From assembly GCF_947507565.1 (NCBI RefSeq), contig NC_089181.1, positions 1,234,536 through 1,298,535 of the forward strand: a DNA stretch of 64,000 nt, in the 5' to 3' direction. The notes beneath the pieces are model-generated. The model was not told where the DNA came from. It made no database searches and saw only the letters and a program-made list of their open reading frames with translations. Below are positions 43,190 through 53,900 of the stretch, one piece after another. Within the stretch, counting starts at the first letter, position 1, and every line of letters starts with the position of its first letter. This DNA is from Oscarella lobularis. Its lineage: Eukaryota > Porifera > Homoscleromorpha > Homosclerophorida > Oscarellidae. The position numbers and the translations under genes were made by a program.

Positions 43190-45353
43190 TCACTTCCTCC
43201 GGGTCCAACGTGTCTTATTCCATTCGCCCGTTGCCTTCAGGTCGCTGGCAGTTATACGAGCGTCGTCGAGGCTCTGGAAAGCCGACAACGAATTCTTTCC
43301 ACCTGGCGTCCCAGTGACCTCCAGAACGCGCACGAAGGCCTTGGCACCGTGGTTGAACTGGCAAGCAGCAAGTCTTGCTGCTGCCGTTATCAACACGTCT
43401 CCCCTATATTTGGCCTTCGGCGCGTATGTCCACAAAGTGTTGTGAAAAGATTCGTTCTAGAAAGAAGGATTGACCTTATTTATGAGGATCAATGTACACT
43501 TTGAACATACGTCATTTTGAGTATAGCCTTCTTTGCAGCTTTCCAGAAGCCTGTTAGCGGAAAGGTCTTCAAAGATGGGTTTGAGTTCATGGAAGAAGGC
43601 GTGAGGAAGAGGGCGGGATCGTTGGGCAGTTTCCTCGCCGGCTTTCGATCGCTGCCACCAGCACCACGACGAGGAACCCTCTGGGCAGAACTGGTGCTGA
43701 TCTTCCACTGTTTGAGGGCAGCAGTTCGGGCCATGTTCAAAGGAATGGCCAGGAGATGTCGGTTTCTGAGTAATCTGATAAGCAAATAAAAATGTTTCAA
43801 ATGGAATGCTGTAATTTCGACTTGCCTTCTTTTGCAATTGAAAAGGATCAACGCAATGGTAGAGGGCAGCCATTACACCCTTCTTCATATCTGCAACATT
43901 GCCCTTATTAGATTTTATGGCGTAGCCATAGTTCGAACTCAGACTAAATTGGATATTAGAAAATTGACTAATCGAGTATACTATTTACTGATCAATGGCG
44001 GCGTGCGTGAGTCAATTTCTTCCGGTTGGATTTCCACCATCATCCATAATAATTTTTTTATTATTGGTGACCCATGTTCGGAGACGAGAACCCATCCTCT
44101 TGTGCACGTGACCAACACAATCTAGTTTTCGGACTGGGTTCTCGTCTCCATAGACGCCTTTTACAGCATCATGCGAGCATGAGTCACCATCTCCGATGAA
44201 CGTAGTGTATCTACATCCATGTGAAGCATAAAGTGAACAAAAGAAACATTTTTACCTCAATTTATGTTTTTCAATTGAGCGCTTGAAAAGGACTTCCGCT
44301 CCTGCTGTTTCCATGGCCTTTGATGAGCCATTGTAGTTCCTTCGGCACCTGGGCTTGTGATTCTCTAGCCATCGTTGGTATTCAGGGCTGTTCTTGTCAA
44401 TTCTGAATCACAGAAAATATATGAGTTGTAAAGACTTTGTTTGTCAGATTACCTTGACTCGTCCATTTTCTGACAAGCCTTACAATAGGACGAGAAGACG
44501 TTGAAATCGATGACGCTTCCATCGAGAACGATTGCTTGAACGCCGTATAGCGAACTGAATCCTCGCCGAGCCCAGGTGCCATCAAAGGAAATCGCAGCGT
44601 CGATCACGTCATCGTCAGCGGCTCCAATTCGACTTCGGTACGATTTTACAGCTTGTCGAGCCGATTCCTCAAAAACCTATGCAAACCAACTCTATCAAAA
44701 CAAATGAAACATCTAGAACTTCTCACCTTTCCTAGAGAATCACATAGTCCCTCGATATGTTGATCCCAGCTGTCGTACAGTGAGGGCGCTGGCATGTTCA
44801 TCACCCCCGCAAGTCGAACGAATCCGGCTCTGTTCGAGCCTGTTTTTAATGCTGCGAGAGCCGTTCGGCGATTCACGTCGAAACTCTGCCCACGCGAGCC
44901 AGGGCGAAGACAAGACGTGAAAAACGAGTAAGACGCGCTGCAGTCGTCACAAGACAGAACCATTCTCGACGCAAATCCTTTTCGCTCGCTTTCCTTTTCA
45001 AGCAACGATATTCGGCCTTTTTTGCAGCTCCGGCAAACCAGAAACGACGAAATGGCGAGATTTAGCTGCCGCAAATCAATTAGCCGGTATGTAGGGGGGT
45101 GGGTGTGCGAGATAGATGTCAGGCCGTCTTCCGTAGGCGCCGGAGTTTCTCTGATGCGTGCCCACGAAGAAGGAGTGTTTGCGAGCTTTTTCGCTGACGA
45201 TCCGGTGAGGGACGGTTGCTCTTCTCGGCTTCCGGACGCGACAGCCACTTCCGGTTCGCTTCGCGACGGTCTTGTTGCTTCTGTAGCGGCCTTTTTCGCG
45301 TAGGACGGAGTCCCACGAAAGCCAGCTCTTTTCGATTTCGTACGCCGTCCCAT
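43190..45353 (-). pseudogene. Mutator-like transposase gene, seven exons, one in-frame stop
   Basis: Exons by splice signals: 45353-44727, 44676-44453, 44402-44256, 44210-43989, 43943-43826, 43774-43511 and 43457-43190. Introns are about 45-53 bp, GT-AG except one GC-AG (43825). Together they encode the Mutator-like domain widespread in invertebrates: a zinc-binding segment (CRSCKKG...LSCDDCSASYSF), DVNRRTALAALKTG, VIDAAISFDGTWARRGFSSL (first Asp), YCKACQ, FIGDGDSCSHDAVKGVYG (second acidic motif), KLDCVGHVHKRMGSRL, FCPEGSSSWCWWQRSKAG and NESFHNTLWTYAPK with AACQFNHGA. A single TGA at 44012-44014 interrupts exon 4; everything else is open. Likely a very recently inactivated transposase, or a read-through or base error. 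Confidence 0.85.
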
Positions 45354-46487
45354 TGCGATCCAAGAAAGAGACGTAGAAGGGCAGAAACAGACGGAAAAAA
45401 TCTACGACGCGCGCGCGCTAGGCACAAAAAACGCAATGGAAATCTGGCTTTGTGAGCCACTTTCAGCGTTGGCAACGTCTGAAACGATGAATGGGACATC
45501 AGAAAGCACAAGCGGGACCATGAAAACGGGAATTGAACGCTCTTTAGAGGGTATCGAAAACGCCTCTCGTAATTTGCGTTTTTTTCGGCAGGTTTGAAGA
45601 GTCGCATCACCTCAAAATTGCGCGGGATCGAAAGAAGAGTGTTTAAAAACTCATGTAAAAAAAATTCATTTTTTCAAAAAAGTTTATGTAAATGCATGGG
45701 AAAAGCGTGGGTATAACCCACTATACCACCTTAATTTAATCACGACATTTTCGAACATAATGTCGATAAAGCGATGGAGAAATTAATCGTCCTCTTAACG
45801 ACGGACGGAAAGGAATCGAGCAAGTAAACCTAACGAAGAAAACGGAAAACGGTTAGAAAAATGGAGTCTGAAGTCAAGCGTTTTTGCCCGAAGCCGCGTG
45901 GGGCTTGGAACGCTTGCTTTTCGAAGCCGTACAGTGCCCGTCCGCATTAGTGTCCAATTTATGTGCGCGCGCGCTATCGCGCGCTATTTGAATTTAGGTG
46001 AGGTTAGAGCTCTGCCCTTTAGCTGAGCCTGTAGATAAGGAATTTATTCACAAACTGTATGATCCGTAAAGAGTTTGTCTCAGTTATAATCGCAATAGAG
46101 AAGAAGTCCTGATCAGGAGCAGTTGCTTTACAAAAAGCTTAGGTGCAGGCTTTCAGTACACATTGCGTAAATCGAATCAAGCACTTTCTACTGCCTGATA
46201 GTAAAGCTAAAGAATGGCGAAAGCGCTTTTTCCATTTTCGCCTTTGCGAAAGATACAATCAGCTGATTATGGGCAAAGAGGTCTTTTACCAAAACGTTCA
46301 CGCAGGCTTCAGGAGGGTTTTTCAGGTCGCGAGTGCATACAGCAGTCGTGCCTAGGTGGTATCTCTAACAATCGCTCAAAGCCTTTATTCAATTGCTACT
46401 TAGATTTGGGCGCAGACTTGTTACGGACATTCGGAATAAAAATTATGTCGAAAAAGTAGCGCACGCTAGGTTGAATACTACTCTGGT
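45354..46487. other. Upstream region of Mutator-like gene and intergenic DNA
   Basis: GC-rich near 45350-45620, then AT-rich. A GCGCGCGCGC-TAT-CGCGCGC palindrome lies at about 45965-45985. No supported gene. Confidence 0.4.
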
Positions 46488-46727
46488 ATGGAAAGTTTTT
46501 CGTTCAACCTGCTCGTTAAAGGAGTGAAGTTTTACGAAGGATACCAGTACATTCGAGAAGGTGTCCCTGCTGTTCTTGAATGGGAGAGAGGAAACCGAGA
46601 CCCAAACGCCGTCGCCGTGTTTGTTCGGACTCCTCGCGGCAATGTAATGAGTGGCCACGTGGAATACCGTCTTGCCCAAATAATTGGGCCCTATTTGATG
46701 TCAGGGAAAGTTGTAGCGCAAGGGTGA
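46488..46727 (+). CDS. HIRAN-domain protein (single short frame)
   Basis: 79 codons from ATG 46488 to TGA 46725-46727. NLLVKGVKFYEGYQYIREGV, then LEWERGNRDPNAVAVFVR, GNVMSGHVEYRLAQIIGPYL and SGKVVAQG match the HIRAN fold (V.G..Y......G..V.L..E..N..DPNAV.V......G.V.....A..L.P.L..G). HIRAN domains bind DNA ends or 3' termini in helicases such as HLTF. Here the domain is nearly the whole frame, either a free-standing small protein or one exon of a larger gene. Confidence 0.6.
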   Translation: MESFSFNLLVKGVKFYEGYQYIREGVPAVLEWERGNRDPNAVAVFVRTPRGNVMSGHVEYRLAQIIGPYLMSGKVVAQG

Positions 46728-46928
46728 GCTGTACTGCAGTAGTACATTACAGTACGTTTATTTTACAACGTGGACTTAAGGAAATATTTGGGAGAACCCT
46801 ACGCAGGAGCAACCCGAAGCTGGAGGGACAGAGTTGCTCAGGCTGACGTCACTTTTAGACGGCCATGACAAACAGTATATTTATTTTATGAGAGTTTTAT
46901 AAGTGTAAGGTGCGTAAACATCAGTCAA

Positions 46929-48894
46929 TCAGGTATAATTCTCCGTGCGTATTCTCCTGTGTGATTTAAACACTTTGACAGCATACTCCGCTTCAGGGCC
47001 ACCGTTGTTTCCATCCATATAAGCTCTTTCATATTCCCTGACCCGCCAGTAGAATTTCCTAATAAGATCTAAAGTAACTACATCTAGAGCATTAGGCAGA
47101 GATTTTCTTAGTCCTCCAATAGTGTAATTGCAATAGGCTCTAGTGTATCGTTTTGCTTCCCCCACACGCGTTCAATGGCATTCAGAACTTGGGTAGAAAC
47201 AGGCAGTGATGACCACGGTTTTTGATGAAGTCTTCCACCATTGATTGTTCATTCTGAAAGTCATCAAATGAATTCAGAAATGCAATCAGTTCATCTCTTT
47301 TTTTCAGATGACTATCGACCATTCCTCGAAAAGTGCATGCGGCCCTCCGTTCTCATCATTAAATGATTGCACAGCATCTCTGAAAATGGTGTCACGCAAT
47401 TGCGGCTGCCCTCCCCCTGGTTTGACGTTCATTTTGTTTGCAACCAGTGCGTCAGGTGCTTTTGCTGTATGATTGCAGCTCTGATCAAAAATGAACAGTA
47501 AGGTAAAGCGATCTTGAGGGTACTTAGCTTCTGCAATTGAAACTGCCTTTTTAACTTGTTCCATAAATTTTTCTGATTTCCAGTACCCTTCACGATTTTG
47601 ACCATATTCCAACAAAACTCTCGCTGCGCATGGACTATTCGGGAGGTCCGTTGGATTACCTAAAGATTGAACATCATCGTCAGTTAGAGAAAGGAAGCCC
47701 CCAAACTCTTCGATGAAATCAGACACCATGATACCAGCGCCTTTCCCTTTAGGTTTTATAGATGTTTGATCGCTCATTGCCCACATAGTGCTCTGGTCTT
47801 CATGAGACTGAAAGATAGATTCGTCATGAAAAATTTTCACGAGATGTTTTTCTGCATCTACAGAACCTAAAAATACGGATACGTACACACATAAAAACGT
47901 TCATAGGATGCACAAGATAAACAAATGACCTACCAAAGTCTGATGGTTGTACACCTGTAAGCTCATCACTTGGATGCGGTGGTGGTTTGTGCGTTGACAG
48001 CAAGAGCGAAAGGGTGTTGAGATACACTTCTCTTTCTGCCTTCACGTCAGGTCTAAAAACAGTTTTTAGAAAAGTTCAATGTTTTGAATTACTCCCTAGC
48101 CTTTCGTGTCCATCCAGATACACAGATTTTCTGTTTGCTGACACTCTTTCAAAGCCTAAACTGTGAAGAAATCTGCCAGCAGTGCTAATACTAATGGAAG
48201 CAGGGAATCCAGGAGGTAAGCGAAGCGAGGGCAGAAGGTCGTTATTAATATATTGCGCAAAATGAGCGACAGTCATGTTTGGCGAGCCCCTGACGCAGCT
48301 GTTATCCCTAGCCCACTTAGAAGCTTTTGCGCCACAGTCCTCGTTGCTAATAATAGAGTGCCTACTGTACTTCCCCCGGGCATAAAAGGAAAACTCGCCT
48401 CCGTGAAGTTCAAAGTCGTCCTTCCACCGTCGTATGGTTCGTTCGCTCTTATCGACAATTTCTGCAGTGGCTGCTGCTGATTTCATCACGCTGGGATTGA
48501 CGTGGCGCATGTGATAATAGAAAAGCACAAGTGAAATCATCTTTAGATCTTCACGACACCGCGACTGCACCCAGGACGTCAAATCATCCCAGGCATCATC
48601 TGCAGTGTAGCACTCGCTCTCTTCGACGTCTTCCACCTGTAACTCTTCGCTTTGATCATCAGGATCGCTCAATGGAGCAGGCAGTGGAAGATCCGGTAGA
48701 GGAGGTTCCTCGGCTACAGCTGTACATACAAGAAAAAGGCGGTTCCCCCGCGTGAGATCAAATAAATGCTAATTCTCACGTGCGTCAATGAGTTCAGGAG
48801 GATTTTGTTCTTGTAAGGCAGGAAATCGTGCGGCACGCATACGCTGTGCTGATAGTTGTCGCTTTCGCTTCAAAGTTGGTTTTCGTAAGGCCAT
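46929..48894 (-). pseudogene. Tc1/IS630-related DDE transposase gene, multi-exon, with small deletion
   Basis: Exon 1 is 48894-48780 (MALRKPTLKRKRQLSAQ). Exon 2 is 48719-48101, with a helix-turn-helix (AEIVDKSERTIRRWKDDFEL) and VYLDGHER at its end. Exon 3 is 48052-47935. Exon 4 starts at 47866 with KIFHDESIFQSHEDQSTMWA (first Asp) and LLFIFDQSCNHTA (second Asp). The exon 2 donor is GC rather than GT. A frameshift near 47340 leads to HLKKRDELIAFLNSF and KNRGHHCLFLPKF. About eight bases are missing just before LNAIERVWGEAKRY (third acidic residue), shifting frame again to 46929. The family is known from fungi, algae and animals. Disabled here. Confidence 0.75.
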
Positions 48895-49253
48895 TTCGAA
48901 GAAAGAACACGAGAACGTAAACGCGCGCTAAGTCGTTGCCATGACACGTATCAACTTACGGGATGTTTACTAACGGTTCTCACTCGCACGTGCCTTAGCT
49001 GATTGGCCCGCCCACTAACTTCCCAGGCAAGCATCGAGCTGTTACGGGACTACTCTGACGCAATTCTTCAAGCCATCACCAACCTGCCCGTATGTGGTAA
49101 AACCCCGTACGACGAACTATCGCTAAGCTACAGCACTTCGAAGGATTGGACACTAATGCGGACGGGCACTGTAGTAGCGGCGGCAGAAACCGTTTGTTTT
49201 TCCTTGTCCTCGGAGAAGTCGAGAGCACGACGGGCCGGCGGTCGAGTGAGGGT
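48895..49253. other. Stretch without a supported gene
   Basis: Promoter side of the transposase gene. A short plus frame (49003-49257) has no recognised domain. Confidence 0.4.
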
Positions 49254-50370
49254 CTAGGGCTGGTGAGGACGCGGCGACGGCGGCGGTGGCGGCGGTGGCG
49301 GGAGCGGCGGCGCAGAAGAGCGCTGCGTGGCGGCGCTGGCGACGTCAGAAGGAAGTTGTCGAGAGACGTCCACGATTACCTTGTCTTTGGTGTAAGAGAC
49401 GTCGAATTTGTCGGCGTTGAAGATGTCGTCTTTAATGGAGCCGACGGGAGCATTGCAGATGATCTGTAGTGACGCAGAATTGGCGCGGAGTTCGACGCGG
49501 GGGTCGGTCTCGTTTTCAAGGATGAGAAGCGCCGTAACCTCACGAGGGCAATCGGCAATCCGCGCGATTGTGCCGCAATTAGCGCAGCGAGCGAAGGGGC
49601 GCGGAGGTTCGACGGGAGTCGCTTTGCCGTGCTTGCAGCGGCACCAGGCGAGATAGGATTGGAAATCCACGATTCCGAGGACGAAGACATTCTTGAGTAA
49701 AGTACGTTGTGGCGATAAGATGACGTCGAGGACGGCGACGTCTTGGAGATCGTCGATCGGTACTGCTGGCCTCCCGTTCAATGGGGTGAAAGAGAGTATT
49801 CTCCGGATTCGCACTTCACGTAAAAACGGAAGTCGTAGGAGGAGCCGATGACGACATTCTGGGCGTCGCTGCCCCAGAGCTTGACAACGGTTGCTTCGGT
49901 TTGGTCACTGACGCCGGCGCTACGAACGTGGGAGGATCGGGGACCGAATGAGAGCTGGAGTGGAGCGAGGTCGACGACCTTCGCGTAGATGTCGACGATT
50001 TGGCTGGGAATTTGATTGGCGACTTCGTCGAGTCTGATGCGGCGCGGTTCGGCGGGATTGGCTTCGAGATGATTGGTGATGCGAATTTTTTTGCGGAGAC
50101 TTCATGGGCGTATTTTCGTTGGTGACGACGACCTCCATGGAGTTGCCCTTTTGACGTTTTTGAATGAGGACGTTGCGAAAGAAGAGAGCGGTATCGGTGC
50201 GCACGTAGTTTTGAAAGAGGGCGTGCTTGTTGGCAGAGAAGCAGACGAATCTGATTCGCCCCGATTCGTCGGCAAACTATCCGTCGAACCAACGTACGTG
50301 GGCTTTTTGTTGGATCTCGGAGAGTATATCAATCTTTGCGTGAAAGTTGGCGCGGTATTCTAGAGAAAGT
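49254..50370 (-). pseudogene. RPA-like (replication protein A) OB-fold and zinc-ribbon protein, frameshifted
   Basis: Read downward from 50370: an OB-fold-like part (GRIRFVCFSANKHALFQNYV, FFRNVLIQKRQKGNSMEVVV), then another frame with RRIRLDEVANQIPSQIVDIY AKVVDLAP and VVKLWGSDAQNVVIGSSYDF, then 49814-49254 with GIVDFQSYLAWCRCKHGKAT and FARCANCGTIARIADC, a C-x-C...C-x2-C zinc ribbon as in the RPA C-terminal domain. A stop (50270s) and frameshifts near 50090 and 49810 break it. The tail is Pro-rich (PPLPPPPPPPPSPRPHQP), encoded by a GGC/GGT repeat. It would bind single-stranded DNA. Beside a Pif1-type helicase, it points to a Helitron. Confidence 0.6.
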
Positions 50371-51199
50371 CATTGGCTTTTGAAAGGCGCGATCGAACGG
50401 GCGTACTTATTTTGGAGTAGTAGACATCCGATATGCGATCGAACGTCACCGATTCCTTTTCATGAAGGCCGACGTGCGGCGAGCGATTCGTCGCAGAGAA
50501 TTGGGTCATCTTTGGGGAAAGAATCGAGTGTGATCAGAATGAACGGGGTAAACGAACGGTAATAAAGAAACACATCGCAAAAGCAGAGGATTTCGTTGCA
50601 GATCGAACTGTGCGTGTTTACTCGGAAAACTGGTTGTTCGAGAGCGAACAATAGTTACCGTAGAACGGAAGAAAGCAGGAGAAGAAGACGTAGAGATGTT
50701 GATTGAGAACTGTAAACAAAGGAGCAAGAGAATGCGCTGGTGCGTGGAAGGTGTTGCCACGAGTAAAGGTCAAAGACGGCGCGGTGTACGTGCGCATATA
50801 GGTTTTTTGGAATGAACGATGGTCGAAAAAGGTATTGAGCGGGCGAACGGAGTCCAGGAGGGTCGCTTTCATGCGATTTCAGAGAGATGGAGTGAATATT
50901 ACGTCATGCATGAGCGGTAATTGAATTACGCTTGCGCGTCAGGTGTTGGCATTACCAGTACTGGCAAGGAAAGGCTTGAAAAAGTCGGTTTCGCTTCGGT
51001 TTCTCCGCAGAAGCGAAAGGAGAGTTCGGTGTGAAAATCTGTTAGAATCGGTTAGGCGAGGTTTAGCACGGTTTATCGAGGTTAGATCAGAAATCATGAA
51101 GTAGCTGCTATATGGTATATATTGGCGTGATAAACATACCAATGTTGATTGGGACAAATTCAGTAAGGAAATGCGCTGCACGTCGAAGTAGGGAGGTAT
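50371..51199. other. Unassigned spacer between RPA-like and helicase pieces
   Basis: Several overlapping minus-strand frames, none recognised. Probably decayed Helitron internal sequence. Confidence 0.35.
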
Positions 51200-51475
51200 T
51201 TATAGTATCTCGCGGTACACCACGTTCGCCGTCTTGGGAGATTCGGAAATAACGTAAAGATTGTTTGGAGAGCTCACTCGCGAACAGGCAACGTAAAATT
51301 GACCGTGCGCGAAGCATTTCGTAGAGAGACATAGGCCTACCGTTTTCAGCGTTTGTCCTTGCGACTTGTTAATGGTCATGGCGAAGGAGAGCCTAACGGG
51401 GAACTGCAGACGCTTAAGCTTTTGAGCAATATTTTGACAATTTGCGCGCCATACAAAGGCATTTCTCGCTATCAT
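51200..51475 (-). pseudogene. Pif1-like helicase C-terminal fragment (Helitron type)
   Basis: KLKRLQFPVRLSFAMTINKS QGQTL, then VGLCLSTKCFAHGQFYVACS RVSSPNNLYVI, which is the last conserved block of superfamily 1 Pif1/Helitron helicases (FP....FAMTINKSQGQT, HGQ.YVA.SRV). The upstream helicase motifs (Walker A and B) and the Rep nuclease are not found. The fragment starts abruptly about 15 residues before KLKR. Confidence 0.75.
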
Positions 51476-51649
51476 TATCAGGAAGATGGCACTGAGATTC
51501 TGCGGTCAAACATTTTTTTCCCATTCCTTGAAAATCCCGCCCTATGTAGTTTTTCCGAGCGCACGTCTGACGTAATAGACGATTGAGGCTTTGGAATTTG
51601 CTATCCACTAAATGGTTCATAGACGTCCCGTATGCCAACCAAAGGGTTT

Positions 51650-51966
51650 GCAGAGACCCGCGAAGGGGGCCCGCGCCTCGCGAAGACTTCAACAACAGGC
51701 GAGAACGCACGAAAAGACGCGCGAGGACGGTCCGCGTCACGATTGAGAACGATTGCGAAGCCGTGAAGCGAGACGACGGGCGATGCAAGGGGCGATCGAC
51801 ACGCCGAAAGGGGCTCCGTCGTCGCCAAAAACCCGACCACACGCTTGAAAAGACGCCCAAAAAAGGTCCGCGTCACGATTGCGAAGCCGCGCGCGAGACG
51901 ACGGGCGATGGCACGGGCGATCGAGATCCTGAAAGGGGTCCCGTCGTCGCCAAAAACCCGACCACG
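51650..51966. repeat. 136-bp tandem duplication, about 2.5 copies
   Basis: GGTCCGCGTCACGATTG recurs at 51729 and 51865, and CCGTCGTCGCCAAAAACCCG at matching offsets. A more diverged partial copy precedes them. GC-rich; no gene assigned. Confidence 0.8.
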
Positions 51967-52146
51967 GTATATAGAATCGTCGTCGAAGCACGGGGAGAGA
52001 TTCGGCGAAGCCGCGCGCGAAGCCGCCTCGGAACGTATCGCGAAACAAGTGGTGGCGGCCATGTTTTGTCCAAGATGGCGACGCGCATTATACTGATGGA
52101 GAAGAACTTACCTAAACTATACAAACAAGACTTCACACACCAATAA

Positions 52147-53850
52147 ATGCGCGCAGAAAAAAAGCGGGAAAGCTCGAATAACGGAGAAAAGGGAAAAACA
52201 TCGACATGCTAAAAACGCAATTTTATGACGTCAAACCTCAAATACGCCCACCAGACCCTACACCCAAATTAAACCGCATAAAATTCTCTATCAAACACCT
52301 GTAGAAACTTTGTCAATCTCCCTAATCCACTATATGAGATTAGAGGAATACGTCGACGGTTTTCAAAAACACAAATCTCCTAATAACAAATCAAGACGAC
52401 ACACAATAACGCCACCCACATAACCGTAGATGGAACTCGACGAGCTCTCCCGAATGATATATGGCGTGACCCTAACGGACGTAACAACGATAATCCCGCA
52501 ACTTATTAGTTTAGAGGCCCCTTTTGGGAAACGAAAATAAGGCCTAACTTCGCGGGAAATGCTCCGAAACACATGAAATTTTTTCTACAATAGGACATCT
52601 ATACTAAAATTCCACTCAGATACCCCTTAACGAATCCCTACACCTCCCTAGTAATTAAAATTAATAAACGAATTTTTCCCATCACAAAGCCTCGAAATGG
52701 TTATAACTCGGACCCACAGACATAACTCCAGCCGAAACTTTCCCTTCCTAACAAGACCCCGCCAATGACCCATAAATCCCACGCCGTTACCATGGTTACC
52801 GGCCCCTAAAAACCAGATTATCTACCCATAACTCGTAAACCCGTATGTCTCCCTCCCCATCGTAGGTCCTTCCGTGTCTACTCTTGTAAAATCCTCCCCT
52901 GTATTTGTCCCCCAGCCTCCGCCCCCCTAGATAAGAAGGCCGATATAATACCCCTATCATATCCCCATGCAGTGCACAGAACCAAACACACAAGGAGAAC
53001 AGAATTTCCCCCCCAAATACCTGATACATTCATGAGACTTGAGTCCATGGATAAACGCACTCCTGGGGCCACTTTCAGTCATTGGCAACACATTGTTATA
53101 ACCCAAAATGCTTTAACGCACGCTAAATCCTAAACATAATCATACAATCACCAATGACCATTTCAAATCACCCTATTCCCCTATACCACTTACCTAAACT
53201 TGTCACCTCGCCGGTCGGTAATGGATATACATGTAGCGGTTCATCCAGCCTTGCCTTCGTGCACTTTCCTTTCATAACCCATTTTTTTGGGCTGCGTCTC
53301 GCAATCCGCAATCGATAGGCGGTGTGAAAACTAAAGGACATCCCAACACTAAAATATACCCGCATAAATTAAACCAAACAAATCATAGCTAACCAATACA
53401 CACTGAAGGCCTAATAATGAAACCCATCGCGTGCACCTAATTCCCCGCACGTGCAAGGCACGTGCATAAATAAAATTACAAGGCCCCCCGAGGACCCCAC
53501 CGCTTGAAATCCCCTCCAACCCCACCAAAAACTTGAACCAAACCATTCTCCCCCCTTTTCCAACCCACCTAATAGCCTAGAAGGAACCCAGCGACTCACT
53601 CTCTCAAGAGGCCCCGCCCATAGAAACCCCTAAAGCAACACCTCCATCCAACACGAACCTTATTGGAACTGTAGCGGCTTCCCGCTAAATAGCAACGGCT
53701 TTTCGCGAAAAGAGCGGTCGATTTTGCCACATTCATAATTGTTTGGAGCGAAAAAAGCTTCGCAGATGGCAACAGACGCGAACCAATTTCTGCAATTAGA
53801 AATTTACACATGAGAATTATATATAAAGCTTTGAAATCACGCAAAGAGCT
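52147..53850. other. G-poor, A/C-rich noncoding stretch upstream of the Penelope-like element
   Basis: The plus strand is conspicuously poor in G and rich in A and C for about 1.4 kb (for example around 52700-53000 and 53340-53600). Only short antisense frames occur. It may be the 5' untranslated or pseudo-LTR part of the Penelope-like element, which shares the same skew. Confidence 0.4.
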
Positions 53851-53853
53851 CAC

Positions 53854-53899
53854 ATTGGCACTGAGGAAGTCGGTTACGACGAAACCCGGGTCTGCCAGT
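53854..53899 (+). ncRNA. Hammerhead-ribozyme-like motif
   Basis: Stem I TGGCA (53856-53860) pairs with TGCCA (53893-53897) and extends by a wobble pair and an A-T. The core CTGAGGA (53861-53867) fits CUGANGA. Stem II is GTCG-GTTA-CGAC (53869-53880), followed by GAAA (53881-53884), a minimal stem III ACC/GGT with a two-base loop, and the cleavage triplet GTC (53890-53892). One extra A (53868) precedes stem II. Tiny stem III is typical of hammerheads in Penelope-like elements, which are known to carry them. It ends three bases before the first ATG of the Penelope frame. Confidence 0.6.
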
Positions 53900-53900
53900 T

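Noticed and set aside
45119..45610. Long minus-strand frame upstream of the Mutator-like start
   Set aside because: It overlaps the true first exon in another frame and lacks any domain. Probably promoter DNA.
51583..52146. 187-codon plus-strand frame and its minus-strand counterparts
   Set aside because: Arises from the GC-rich 136-bp tandem duplication. All frames are open and Arg-rich, with no domain.
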